Assembly (NCBI RefSeq): GCF_024723255.1
Contig: NZ_JANIAC010000001.1
Coordinates: forward strand, 1,503,548-1,567,547
DNA from: Aestuariibaculum sp. M13
Lineage (GTDB): Bacteria; Bacteroidota; Bacteroidia; Flavobacteriales; Flavobacteriaceae
DNA: 64,000 nt
Direction of reading: 5' to 3'
Below the pieces are notes generated by a model. It made no database searches. It saw only the letters and a program-made list of their open reading frames with translations, and had not been told where the DNA came from. Made by a program: the position numbers and the translations under genes. Below are positions 43,463-52,449 of this stretch, one piece after another; position 1 is the first letter of the stretch; each line of letters begins with the position of its first letter.

Positions 43463-44770
43463 TTATTTAGAAACTAGTGTGATTTTGATCTCGCTTCTTC
43501 TGTTTTCAGCTCTACCTTCTTTAGTTTTGTTATCAGCAACTGGGTTGTTTTCACCAAAACCAACTGTAGAAACGTCTGCAGGAGCTACTCCAGTACTAGT
43601 TAAATAATCAGCAACAGCTTTAGCTCTTTTTTCAGATAATGTTTGGTTGTATGATTTAGGACCAACGTTATCTGCATAACCTTCAATAGTTAAGTTGTAG
43701 GTTTTGTCAGTTTTCTCAATTAAATCAGCAATCTTGTTTAATGTAATTTGATTGTCTGGAGTTAATCTAGCGCTATCAAATTCAAAGAAAATAGTTTTTG
43801 CAAGTGCATCGATTAATTCTTGAGTGTTATCTACAACAACTTCAGGACATCCGTTGTTAGATGCAGGACCAGCTTCGTTAGGACATTTATCGTCGATATC
43901 AACTACACCGTCACCATCAGAATCAGGACAACCGTTTAATTCTTTAGATCCAGCAGCATCAGGACATCTATCATCTTTATCAGCAACACCGTCACCGTCA
44001 GAATCAGGACAACCGTTTAATTCTTTTAAACCAGCTACTTCTGGGCACTCATCTTCGCTGTCTTGAACACCATCGTTATCGCTATCAGGACAACCATTGA
44101 ATTCAGGTAAACCAGCAACTTCTGGACAAGCATCTTCGCTGTCTTTAATTCCATCTCCGTCAGTATCTTTGCCTCCAAATTTGTAAGCGATACCAACATT
44201 GTGTTGGAAGTGAGGAATTAAATAATCTTCGAAAGAGTGCTTGTAAGTAGATTGGAAGTTTAAAGCAACATTTTTCTTTTTAGTGAACCACCAGTTAAAA
44301 CCAGCTCCACCATTTAATGTTCCAGCTCCAACTGTGTCAATCCAAGAGTAACCTCCACCAATTTTTAAGAAAGGTTCGAAAGCACCTTCTGTATTAAAGC
44401 TGTATTTGAAGAATCCGTCAACACCATAGTATGAGAAGTCATCAATTTGTTTTCCTAAGTAAGTAGAAGCATCACCAACTTTTGAAATTTTGTTTACAGA
44501 ACCAAAAACTCCAAAAGAGAAGTTTCCACCTAAGTAACGAGAAACTGTTAAAGAAGAAGGGTAAGGAGCAATGTTCCAGTGGTCTGTTGCGTTAAAGTAT
44601 TCGTCAGTCCACCAGCTTTGGCCTGGGAAGTGAGAATCTCCAACATTTGTTGGATAAGTATCTACCGCATTTACACCAATCCCAATTAACCAACGGTTAT
44701 TAGCATCCTGTGCTTGTAGGGTGCTTAAGCCTACAACAACTAAAGCGAAAAATAAAATAATTTTTTTCAT
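43463..44770 (-). CDS. OmpA family protein with four thrombospondin type 3 repeats (paralogue 2)
   Basis: A 435-residue paralogue of the neighbouring protein, with signal peptide ending near TLQAQ, an N-terminal barrel (about 25-205), four TSP3 repeats (about 206-303), and the peptidoglycan-binding OmpA domain (about 318-435; NLTIEGYADNVGPKSYNQTLSEKRA). It has one repeat fewer than paralogue 1. A TAAATTTG -7 box lies upstream at 44805-44812. Confidence 0.93.
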   Translation of the reverse strand: MKKIILFFALVVVGLSTLQAQDANNRWLIGIGVNAVDTYPTNVGDSHFPGQSWWTDEYFNATDHWNIAPYPSSLTVSRYLGGNFSFGVFGSVNKISKVGDASTYLGKQIDDFSYYGVDGFFKYSFNTEGAFEPFLKIGGGYSWIDTVGAGTLNGGAGFNWWFTKKKNVALNFQSTYKHSFEDYLIPHFQHNVGIAYKFGGKDTDGDGIKDSEDACPEVAGLPEFNGCPDSDNDGVQDSEDECPEVAGLKELNGCPDSDGDGVADKDDRCPDAAGSKELNGCPDSDGDGVVDIDDKCPNEAGPASNNGCPEVVVDNTQELIDALAKTIFFEFDSARLTPDNQITLNKIADLIEKTDKTYNLTIEGYADNVGPKSYNQTLSEKRAKAVADYLTSTGVAPADVSTVGFGENNPVADNKTKEGRAENRRSEIKITLVSK

Positions 44771-44804
44771 GTGTCAGATTTGTTTGAACAATTTTTTAAG
44801 CTAG

Positions 44805-44812
44805 CAAATTTA
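44805..44812 (-). promoter_or_regulatory. Candidate -7 element of ompA paralogue 2
   Basis: On the minus strand it reads TAAATTTG followed by C, an exact TAnnTTTG match. It is 35 nt before the ATG. Confidence 0.55.
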
Positions 44813-44905
44813 AAGGTTTATAAAGTTTCTGAAACACGAATCTTTTTTTTTCGATTAAATGCATAAAAATCGCATGAAAGGTAAATTAGAGTTTATTTAT
44901 AAGAT

Positions 44906-47900
44906 TTAGACTTCTTTAATTGTTATCTCTTCGTTTGTATAAATTAGGATTTTTTTGAGTACAAAAATGTGCATTTCGTTTAAAACATCTTCGTAAGATT
45001 GTAATTGCTGAGCATGTTTTTTGTCTTCCATTCCGGTTTTGTAATCAATAATTATACATTGATTATCAGGAAATAAAACAATACGGTCTGGTCTTAGAAT
45101 GATACCTTCTTTTGAGATGATATCACGTTCGTTATAAACTGTGTTATCGTTGTTGTAATAGTTTTGTAGTTTAGGGTGATTAACAATTTCGTTAATAACA
45201 TCTTTTAGTTGATCTGCTTGCGAATGGTTGATTGTTCCTACAGATAAAAATTCATTAATAGCATTATCAACATCATTTTTAGAAATAATCTTAGACATAA
45301 TGTTGTGAACAAGGTTCCCTTTTTCAATGGCTTCTTCCTGATTTGTGTCCCAAAGCATTCCTGATTTTGTAACAATATTTATGTTATGGTCTTCTCTAGC
45401 TGTCGATATAAATTCATTTACGGTAATGGTCTCATTAGATGAATTTTCATGATTCACTGTTTTTTCAGGAGATCCAAAAGAGTAGGAATTTTGATTATTA
45501 TCCCAAAGGTTAAGATGTTGCAGGTAATTTATAAATAGACCCGAATATTTATTTTTATTAGGTTCTCCCTTTGTGCTTAGATCTTTCGTTGAAATAATAT
45601 AAAGATGTTCTACAGGGCGTGTTAGTGCAACATATAAAAGGTTTATATTGTCTAATTCCTGTTCCGAACGATGGTTATTAAAGATTTCTAATCCGATATC
45701 TCCAAAATATTCGAAGTCTTTATTGAAATTTAATAAGGTATGAGAAAAGCCATGATACATATCATCGTTGATAGGAAACCATTCTTTTGGTTCAATTTCT
45801 CTGTAGAGGTCTAAATCTGCGTAAGGGAAAATAACCACAGGAAATTCTAAACCTTTAGATTTATGAATGGTCATAATCTGAACAGCATCCTGACCTTTTG
45901 GAGAAACAATACTCAAGGATTCTTTTTTGGCATCGAAATAATCTAAAAATCCTTCGATGTCCGATCCTTTTTTATGAGAAAAGTCCAGAACAAGGTCTAA
46001 ATAAAATTGAATATATGCATTAGAATTTTCAACAAGCTTAAAACTTCTTACTAATGTTTCGGTAAGGTCATATAAAGGTAGCTGAAGCAAATAATTACTG
46101 TTTACATAAATGTCGTAATCTTCATAACTTTTAAAGAATTCGTGCAACTCTAATTTTAAATGTTCGCTAAAGAATTCGTGTTTATCTTCAATGTTAAAGA
46201 AATCAGCCAAATAATTTAAAATTTCAATTTTTACTTCATTGTTTTTGGGTTGAATTAATAATTTTAAAATATTGTTTATAAAAACAATCTCCGGAGCATT
46301 GTTAATTAATAAGGTTTCGGAAGATATAATAGGAATGTTAAACTGACTTAAATAATTAGCCACAGCCACACCTTCCTTCTTTTTTCTAACTAAAACACAA
46401 ATGTCTTCCAGCTTAAAATTATTTTCTAAACAACGATTAATGGTATTTAAAGCCTGCTTGCAGAAAAGCTCGTCTCGATCATCTTCTTTATCTATATCTA
46501 AAAAGGATAATTCTACGTAGCCACTTTCACTTTTACTAATCTCTTGTTGTCCTTTTTCATAAAGGTCTTGGTAGGTGTTGTTGCTAAATACCTGCTGCGC
46601 AAGAAAGTTGAAAAACTTATTATTGAAATCTACTACTTCTTTAAAACTCCTGAAGTTAGCTGGCAGATTTTTTAACTCTTTTTCGACTTGAAACGGATTT
46701 TTATCAAGGAACAAATCTATAAACTGTTCGGCTTTTCCGCCTCGCCAGCGGTAAATAGCTTGTTTGGCATCACCTACCAGCATGGTTGTTCCTTTATCTG
46801 CCGAAAGGGAGTTGTCTAATAACGGAATTAAATTCTGCCATTGCATAACCGAAGTATCCTGAAATTCATCAATAAAATAATGATTGAATTTTTCGCCAAG
46901 ACGCTCGTAAACAAATGGCGTGGGCTGGTTGCTTATTTCCCGACTAATAATGGTATTAAATTCAGAAATAAGCATTTTATTTTGGTCTGATTTTAGTGCT
47001 TTTAACTCTTTATTAATGGCGTTTAACACGGATAGCGGTGTTATGTTTTTATAAAAGGCTTTCAGGAATTTTACATGAAAAATACCCTGTTTTGTTAAAG
47101 CAAAAGCCGATGCGATTTGAGGTTGAATAGACTCGATGGTCGATGCAACATCACCGCTTACTTTTTTTGGGTAGAGTGTTGCAGATTCTATTTTTTCCTG
47201 CCATTTAGAGGTAAAAGCAACATCAAAATTACCTTCGCTTATTTTCTTAAAATGTTTAGGTAAATAACTCCCTGAAAAATCACCAAATTCTAAGCCAGCA
47301 CCTTCAATTAAATCTAAGGTGTCCTGGGCTGCTTCAGTAATAGCTTTTTCAGTTGTTTTGATGTCTTTTTTAAGCTGAATTTTCAAAGAGTTGAAATCAG
47401 TTAGCGTTTTATGTTTTAGCGTTTCAATAAACGGAATGTCATTTTCGTTAACTAAGAGTTTTGCTATTTTATTAAAGTCGAAGGCGATATCGAAGCTTTT
47501 ATCATCGTCTGCTTTTTCCAGTGCAAATTCAACCAAAACATTAGTCAGGGCTTTGTCTGTTCCTGCTTTGGCAATTAAACTATCTACAGCCTGATTGAGT
47601 AACGTATCCTGATCGAGTTCTACTTCAAAATTTATAGGCAATTTTAAATCGTAGGCAAAGGTTCTTATGAGTTTATGTGTAAATCCATCAATAGTCGAAA
47701 TATCGAAAGCTGCATAATTGTGAATGATGGTATTTAGTAATTTGATAGATTTTTTATGCAGCTCTAAAGGTTCCATACTTAAATCCTTACTAATAAGGTC
47801 AAACATGGTGTTTGGTTGCTTTAAAATTTCAGGATCTGAAAACTGCTTTAATACTTCAATAATACGCTCTTTCATTTCAGCCACGGCTTTGTTAGTAAAA

Positions 47901-48037
47901 GTGATGGCTAAAATGCGTTTAAATTGATCGGAAGTATCAGAACTGAATAAAATTTTTAAATATTCTTTAACCAAAGTAAAGGTTTTTCCGCTTCCTGCAG
48001 AGGCATTATATATAGTAAACGGTGGGGTTTGCAGCAT
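44906..48037 (-). CDS. UvrD/AddA-like helicase-nuclease
   Basis: A protein of about 1043 residues. I start it at the ATG at 48037 (MLQTPPFTIYNASAGSGKT in part), because Walker A then sits at the usual position; an ATG at 48073 adds 12 unusual residues. Helicase motifs include AGSGKT, ITFTNKAVAEMKERI, HYFIDEFQDTS, GDAKQAIYRWRGG, QIMTIHKSKGLEFP and LLYVALTRP. The C-terminal RecB-type nuclease has ILRPDRIVLFPDNQCIIIDYKTG in part. It should form the break-resection enzyme with the AddB-like protein. Confidence 0.9.
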   Translation of the reverse strand: MLQTPPFTIYNASAGSGKTFTLVKEYLKILFSSDTSDQFKRILAITFTNKAVAEMKERIIEVLKQFSDPEILKQPNTMFDLISKDLSMEPLELHKKSIKLLNTIIHNYAAFDISTIDGFTHKLIRTFAYDLKLPINFEVELDQDTLLNQAVDSLIAKAGTDKALTNVLVEFALEKADDDKSFDIAFDFNKIAKLLVNENDIPFIETLKHKTLTDFNSLKIQLKKDIKTTEKAITEAAQDTLDLIEGAGLEFGDFSGSYLPKHFKKISEGNFDVAFTSKWQEKIESATLYPKKVSGDVASTIESIQPQIASAFALTKQGIFHVKFLKAFYKNITPLSVLNAINKELKALKSDQNKMLISEFNTIISREISNQPTPFVYERLGEKFNHYFIDEFQDTSVMQWQNLIPLLDNSLSADKGTTMLVGDAKQAIYRWRGGKAEQFIDLFLDKNPFQVEKELKNLPANFRSFKEVVDFNNKFFNFLAQQVFSNNTYQDLYEKGQQEISKSESGYVELSFLDIDKEDDRDELFCKQALNTINRCLENNFKLEDICVLVRKKKEGVAVANYLSQFNIPIISSETLLINNAPEIVFINNILKLLIQPKNNEVKIEILNYLADFFNIEDKHEFFSEHLKLELHEFFKSYEDYDIYVNSNYLLQLPLYDLTETLVRSFKLVENSNAYIQFYLDLVLDFSHKKGSDIEGFLDYFDAKKESLSIVSPKGQDAVQIMTIHKSKGLEFPVVIFPYADLDLYREIEPKEWFPINDDMYHGFSHTLLNFNKDFEYFGDIGLEIFNNHRSEQELDNINLLYVALTRPVEHLYIISTKDLSTKGEPNKNKYSGLFINYLQHLNLWDNNQNSYSFGSPEKTVNHENSSNETITVNEFISTAREDHNINIVTKSGMLWDTNQEEAIEKGNLVHNIMSKIISKNDVDNAINEFLSVGTINHSQADQLKDVINEIVNHPKLQNYYNNDNTVYNERDIISKEGIILRPDRIVLFPDNQCIIIDYKTGMEDKKHAQQLQSYEDVLNEMHIFVLKKILIYTNEEITIKEV

Positions 48038-48118
48038 AAATTTCAAATTTGAACACAAGATAGAAACAATCAATCATTTCATAACGATTAATTATTTTTA
48101 ATTGAGGGCATTTATGTG

Positions 48119-48126
48119 TAAATTTG
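48119..48126 (+). promoter_or_regulatory. Candidate -7 element of the superoxide dismutase gene
   Basis: TAAATTTG matches TAnnTTTG, 38 nt before the ATG at 48164. A clear -33 element is not seen at the standard spacing. Confidence 0.45.
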
Positions 48127-48163
48127 AACTTAAAATATTTATTAATAGTTAAAACAAAAAATT

Positions 48164-48772
48164 ATGGCTTTCGAATTACCTGAATTAGGTTATGCTTACG
48201 ATGCTTTAGAGCCTCACATTGATGCTCGCACTATGGAGATTCACCATACTAAGCACCATCAAGGATATACAAATAATTTCAACGCTGCAATTGCAGGAAC
48301 TGAGTTAGAAGGAAAATCTGTTGAAGATATCTTAACCAATTTAGATTTAAATAACGCTGCTGTTAGAAACAACGGTGGAGGATATTTTAACCACTCTTTA
48401 TTCTGGTCTGTAATGAATCCAGAAGACAGAGGATATTTATCTGGTGAATTAAAAGATGCTATTGTAGCTGAATTTGGTTCTAAGGAAGAATTTGTTGAAG
48501 CTTTCAGTAAAGCTGCTGCAACACGTTTTGGTTCTGGTTGGGCATGGTTATGTGTTCATAAAGGTGGAAAAGTAGAGATTTGTTCTACTGCTAACCAAGA
48601 CAACCCGTTAATGCCAGGAATTGGTTGTGGAGCAACTCCAATTTTAGGTCTTGATGTTTGGGAACATGCATATTACTTAAACTATCAAAACCGTCGTCCA
48701 GATTATATCGATGCTTTCTTTAAAGTAGTTAACTGGAATGAAGTTGAAAGACGTTACGCTGAAGCTAAGTAA
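48164..48772 (+). CDS. Superoxide dismutase, Fe/Mn type
   Basis: A 202-residue enzyme that dismutates superoxide in the cytoplasm. Metal ligands are seen in [16 protein letters not shown] (first His), YFNHSLFW (second His) and [20 protein letters not shown] (Asp and third His). There is no signal peptide. Fe versus Mn preference cannot be fixed by eye. It has its own promoter and terminator. Confidence 0.96.
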   Translation: MAFELPELGYAYDALEPHIDARTMEIHHTKHHQGYTNNFNAAIAGTELEGKSVEDILTNLDLNNAAVRNNGGGYFNHSLFWSVMNPEDRGYLSGELKDAIVAEFGSKEEFVEAFSKAAATRFGSGWAWLCVHKGGKVEICSTANQDNPLMPGIGCGATPILGLDVWEHAYYLNYQNRRPDYIDAFFKVVNWNEVERRYAEAK

Positions 48773-48794
48773 TTAGTTTTTGAAATTATATTAG

Positions 48795-48827
48795 AAATCG
48801 CCTGGAGTAATTCAGGCGATTTTTTTA
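48795..48827 (+). terminator. Intrinsic terminator after superoxide dismutase
   Basis: AAATCGCCTG and CAGGCGATTT form a stem with an 8-nt loop, followed by seven T. Confidence 0.88.
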
Positions 48828-48874
48828 TGCTTTAATTTGAAAGTTTCAGTAGTATTTAGAATGGAATAGAAATG

Positions 48875-48944
48875 AAAAAGGTGGACAGAATGCCCACCTT
48901 TTTGCCCCAAATCTACCATAAACTTAACCTACTTATGTTATGGT
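48875..48944 (-). ncRNA. Candidate small RNA gene, tandem copy 1
   Basis: The minus-strand promoter box TATATTTG is at 48956-48949, and the RNA should start near ACCATAACATAAG (about 48944). A 5' imperfect hairpin (ACCATAA...TTTATGGT with GTAGG in the loop) leads into a G-rich linker, GATTTGGGGCAAA. The terminator stem GGTGG/CCACC and five T follow. A G-U wobble extends the stem only when read from the minus strand; on the plus strand it is an A/C mismatch. Two homologous copies follow at about 204-bp spacing. No reading frame is present. Confidence 0.72.
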
Positions 48945-49074
48945 ACAGCAAATATATTGTGGTAAAAAATTGTGATAAAATATTTTGGGTGAACTACCAA
49001 TAATTTGGCTTAAGAGAATATCCTTAAATTTAAGTTTTTGTAAAGGTTCTGGTTTTTAGGAAACTAAAAAGCAT

Positions 49075-49146
49075 AAAAAAAGGCGAACATGCGTTCACCT
49101 TTCTTTGCCCCAAATCTACCATGAACTTAACCTACTTATGTTATGG
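49075..49146 (-). ncRNA. Candidate small RNA gene, tandem copy 2
   Basis: It has the same layout as copy 1: minus-strand TATATTTG at 49159-49152, start near 49146, the same 5' block (one base differs, ACTTCATGG versus ACTTTATGG region), the same GGGGC linker, and terminator GGTGAAC-GCAT-GTTCGCC followed by seven T. The third pair of the stem is U-G on the minus strand and C/A on the plus strand, so only minus-strand transcription gives a full stem. An AAAATATTTTA box precedes the promoter in copies 1 and 2 at the same distance. Confidence 0.75.
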
Positions 49147-49278
49147 TTCAGCAAATATAGATGGGAAGTGCGAAGTGTTAAAATATTTTAGTTGAAGTGC
49201 TAAAATTTTGGTTTAAAGTGAATTAGGTAGGAATTTTAAACTGTTAAGGAGTTTTTGGTGTAGGAAACTAAAAAGCAT

Positions 49279-49350
49279 AAAAAAAGGCGAACAAGCGTTC
49301 ACCTTTTTTTGCCCCAAATCTACCATGAACTTAACCTACTTATGTTATGG
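49279..49350 (-). ncRNA. Candidate small RNA gene, tandem copy 3
   Basis: The RNA body is identical to copy 2 across the 5' hairpin and linker, and the terminator differs only in the loop (GCTT) and its upstream A run. The -7 box is degenerate: TACTTTAG on the minus strand (49363-49356). This copy may thus be weaker or under other control. Upstream sequence ATTTAATCAC resembles the box in front of copies 1 and 2. Confidence 0.7.
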
Positions 49351-49487
49351 TCCTACTAAAGTAGATGTAATTCAGGTGATTAAATTATTTATTAGATAAA
49401 GTGCATTTTTTTTAGTTAAAATGTATTTTATCTTAGATGAAATGAGATTTATATATTTTTAGAGGTCATCTTTTAAGAAGTGCTTAA

Positions 49488-51386
49488 TTAATAAGCACGT
49501 TCTTTATTCCCTTCGTAAAAATTAATAAAAGCTCTGTTTACTACTCGGTTACCTCCAACAGTTGGATAGTTTCCTGTAAAATACCAGTCTCCTAAATTCT
49601 TCGGACATGCTTCATGTAAATTCTCTACAGGTTGGAAGATGATTTTTACTTCAGCTTTAATGCTGTCCGGACTTAAAAGTTCAGCGATTTTATCAGAAAT
49701 TTGTTCATCTGTAAACGGATCATAAATTTCCTTCACAAAATTTTGAACATATTTATCTGCTAATTCGGTTTGCTCGATACATTTATTGTAAACTTCTTCA
49801 ACTATATGATACTGTCCATTTTCTTTTAGTAATTCTAAAGCCGCTCTAAATGCTACCAAGCTTTCTAAGTTGGCCATATCGATTCCGTAACAGTCTGGAT
49901 ATCTAATTTGTGGCGCAGACGATACAACAACAATACGTTTAGGTCCTAAACGGTCTAACATTTTTAAGATACTTTTCTTAAGTGTTGTTCCGCGTACAAT
50001 ACTGTCGTCAATAATAACTAAGTTGTCCTCTGGCTTAATTACACCATAAGTAATGTCGTAAACGTGTGCTACTAAATCGTCACGGCTGCTATCTTCGGTA
50101 ATAAAAGTTCTAAGTTTAGCATCCTTAATAGCGATTTTTTCAACGCGGATATGCTCTGATAAGATTTCTTTAATTTTTTCGGAAGAAAGCGAATGCTGTC
50201 CTTCTAATATTGCAGCAGTTTTTCTTTCATTTAAATAGATATCGGCAGAATCAACCATTCCATAGAAAGAAGTTTCAGCAGTATTTGGTATGAATGAAAA
50301 TACCGTGTTTTTAATATCGTAGTTGATAGACTCAAGAACTTTAGGCATTACTAAATTACCTAATTTTTTACGCTCCTGATAGATTTCAGCATCACCACCT
50401 CTAGAGAAATAAATACGCTCAAAAGAACATGATTTTCTTTCTAATGGTTCTAAAATTTGTTTGAAACGAACTTCTCCAGATTTTTTAATGATGATAGCTT
50501 TTCCTGGATCTAATTCATGAACATCATCAAATTTTACATTGAAAGCTGTTTGAATTACAGGACGTTCTGAAGCGATAACTACAACTTCGTCATCCTGGTA
50601 ATAATATGCAGGACGAATACCTGCTGGATCGCGTAATACGAACGCATCACCATGACCAATTAAACCTGCCATAGCGTAACCACCATCCCAGTTTTTAGCC
50701 GCTCTTTTTAAAATTTTAGAGACTTTTAGGCGCTCAGCAATTTGAGGTGAAGCATTCTTTTTACTGAATCCTTCTTTTTTAAGATCTTTATAAAGTTTAG
50801 CAACGGCGTCGTCTAAGAAATGACCAATTTTTTCCATAATAGTAATGGTGTCGGTATATTCTTTAGGGTGCTGACCTAGCTCAATTAAGTTTCCGAATAA
50901 TTCTTTAACATTCGTCATGTTAAAGTTACCGGCCATAATTAAGTTTCTATGCATCCAGTTGTTCTGTCTTAAGAATGGGTGAACACTTTCTACGCTGTTT
51001 TTCCCGAATGTTCCGTAACGTACGTGCCCTAGCATAACCTCACCAATGTATGGAATGTTTTTTTTCTGTGCAGCAACGTCGTTTGCATATTCCGGATGAG
51101 CTGTAAGCTCGGTGTTGATACGATCGTTAATTTGAGCAAAAATATCCTGAATAGGTTGTTGTGCTACAGAACGAACACGGCTTATGTATCGCTCACCAGG
51201 CTTCATGTCTAGTTTAATACTTGCAAAACCAGCCCCGTCTTGACCACGGTTATGCTGTTTTTCCATCATCAGATACATTTTGTTTACACCATAAAATGCA
51301 CTTCCGTATTTTTCTTTGTAGTACTCTAGTGGTTTTAATAACCTAACCACGGCTATACCACATTCGTGTTTTAAAGCATCACTCAT
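49488..51386 (-). CDS. purF: Amidophosphoribosyltransferase (long Bacteroidota form)
   Basis: A 632-residue enzyme for the first step of purine synthesis, transferring glutamine amide to PRPP. The N-terminus is MSDALKHECGIAVV; Cys9 is the glutaminase nucleophile, so eight residues must be removed. HNRGQDGAGFA and GHVRYGTFG belong to the Ntn domain, and VIIDDSIVRGTTLKKSI is the PRPP-binding loop. It is about 120-150 residues longer than E. coli PurF, through inserts in both domains. It lies downstream of purN, RNase H and PfkB genes. Confidence 0.92.
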   Translation of the reverse strand: MSDALKHECGIAVVRLLKPLEYYKEKYGSAFYGVNKMYLMMEKQHNRGQDGAGFASIKLDMKPGERYISRVRSVAQQPIQDIFAQINDRINTELTAHPEYANDVAAQKKNIPYIGEVMLGHVRYGTFGKNSVESVHPFLRQNNWMHRNLIMAGNFNMTNVKELFGNLIELGQHPKEYTDTITIMEKIGHFLDDAVAKLYKDLKKEGFSKKNASPQIAERLKVSKILKRAAKNWDGGYAMAGLIGHGDAFVLRDPAGIRPAYYYQDDEVVVIASERPVIQTAFNVKFDDVHELDPGKAIIIKKSGEVRFKQILEPLERKSCSFERIYFSRGGDAEIYQERKKLGNLVMPKVLESINYDIKNTVFSFIPNTAETSFYGMVDSADIYLNERKTAAILEGQHSLSSEKIKEILSEHIRVEKIAIKDAKLRTFITEDSSRDDLVAHVYDITYGVIKPEDNLVIIDDSIVRGTTLKKSILKMLDRLGPKRIVVVSSAPQIRYPDCYGIDMANLESLVAFRAALELLKENGQYHIVEEVYNKCIEQTELADKYVQNFVKEIYDPFTDEQISDKIAELLSPDSIKAEVKIIFQPVENLHEACPKNLGDWYFTGNYPTVGGNRVVNRAFINFYEGNKERAY

Positions 51387-51467
51387 TTTAGATCTATTGT
51401 GTTTGTCGCTTTTGCGTAAATAATAACGTTTATAATTAAAAACGCGCTCAAATTCGAGCGCGCGGTT

Positions 51468-52394
51468 TTATGCTAATTCTATTTCAAATTGTGTTAACTG
51501 CTTAAACTGTAATAAGCGTTTATGGACTTCACCTTCGGTTAAATTCTGCATACGTTCGGTACCGAATTTTTCAACACAAAACGAGGCTAATGTTGAACCA
51601 TAAATTACGGCATTTTTCATATTTTCGAATGATGTGTCTCCGGTTTTTGCAATATATCCTGCGAAACCTCCAGCAAATGTATCGCCGGCACCTGTTGGGT
51701 CGAAAACTTCTTCCAATGGTAAAGCAGGAGCGTAGAATACATTATCGTTGTTAAACAATAAGGCACCGTGTTCTCCTTTTTTAATCACTACATATTTTGG
51801 TCCCATTTCATGAATTTTTCTAGCAGCAACTAAAAGAGAATATTCTCCAGTTAATTGTCTGGCTTCTTCATCGTTAATGGTGATTACATCAATTTTCTTG
51901 ATTACTTTATGTAAATCGTCTAAAGCACAGTCCATCCAGAAATTCATAGTGTCAAGAATAACCAGTTTCGGTTTTTCTTCCATTTGTTCTAAAACACTTA
52001 GTTGGACGATTGGATGAAGATTTCCTAACATAACCACTTCGGCATTTCTGTGTTCCTGAGGAACTACGGGATTGAAATCTGCCAATGTGTTAAGTTCTGT
52101 TACTAAAGTGTCGCGACTGTTCATGTCGTTGTGGTAACGACCGCTCCAGAAAAATGTTTTTCCTTCTTTAACGATTTCAATTCCTGAAATATCAATATTT
52201 TTATTTGATAATAGGTCTAAATATTCTTGAGGAAAATCGCCACCAACAACCGATACGGCTGCAGCGTCTACGTTAAAATGTGAAGCAGATAATCCAATAA
52301 AAGTGGCTGCACCACCAAGTATTTTGTCGGTTTTTCCGAACGGCGTTTCAATAGCATCAAAGGCTACTGTGCCAACAATAACTAACTTACCCAT
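51468..52394 (-). CDS. PfkB family carbohydrate/nucleoside kinase
   Basis: A 308-residue ribokinase-fold kinase. GGAATFIGLSASHF is the N-terminal substrate region and DPTGAGDTFAGGFAGY holds the catalytic Asp and anion hole. Its substrate (sugar or nucleoside) is not evident. Position between purF and RNase H and near purN makes a nucleoside substrate worth considering. Confidence 0.88.
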   Translation of the reverse strand: MGKLVIVGTVAFDAIETPFGKTDKILGGAATFIGLSASHFNVDAAAVSVVGGDFPQEYLDLLSNKNIDISGIEIVKEGKTFFWSGRYHNDMNSRDTLVTELNTLADFNPVVPQEHRNAEVVMLGNLHPIVQLSVLEQMEEKPKLVILDTMNFWMDCALDDLHKVIKKIDVITINDEEARQLTGEYSLLVAARKIHEMGPKYVVIKKGEHGALLFNNDNVFYAPALPLEEVFDPTGAGDTFAGGFAGYIAKTGDTSFENMKNAVIYGSTLASFCVEKFGTERMQNLTEGEVHKRLLQFKQLTQFEIELA

Positions 52395-52449
52395 AGAGGT
52401 TTTTTAATTTTGGTGCAAATATACGTCTTTTAACTGCTAAAAACCGAAT

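Noticed and set aside
42390-44170. Regularly spaced short repeats that might suggest a CRISPR array
   Set aside because: The repeats are in frame, degenerate and code for calcium-binding TSP3 units of two OmpA proteins. There are no spacers and no cas genes.
48875-49350. Reading the three repeats as plus-strand terminators or as copies of an insertion-sequence end
   Set aside because: The plus-strand stems contain A/C mismatches that become G-U pairs on the minus strand, promoter boxes point to the minus strand, and there is no transposase or target duplication nearby.
49488-51386. The long PurF as a fusion or mis-assembled gene
   Set aside because: All glutaminase and phosphoribosyltransferase motifs are in order and in frame. 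The extra length is spread as internal inserts, which is usual for this Bacteroidota form.
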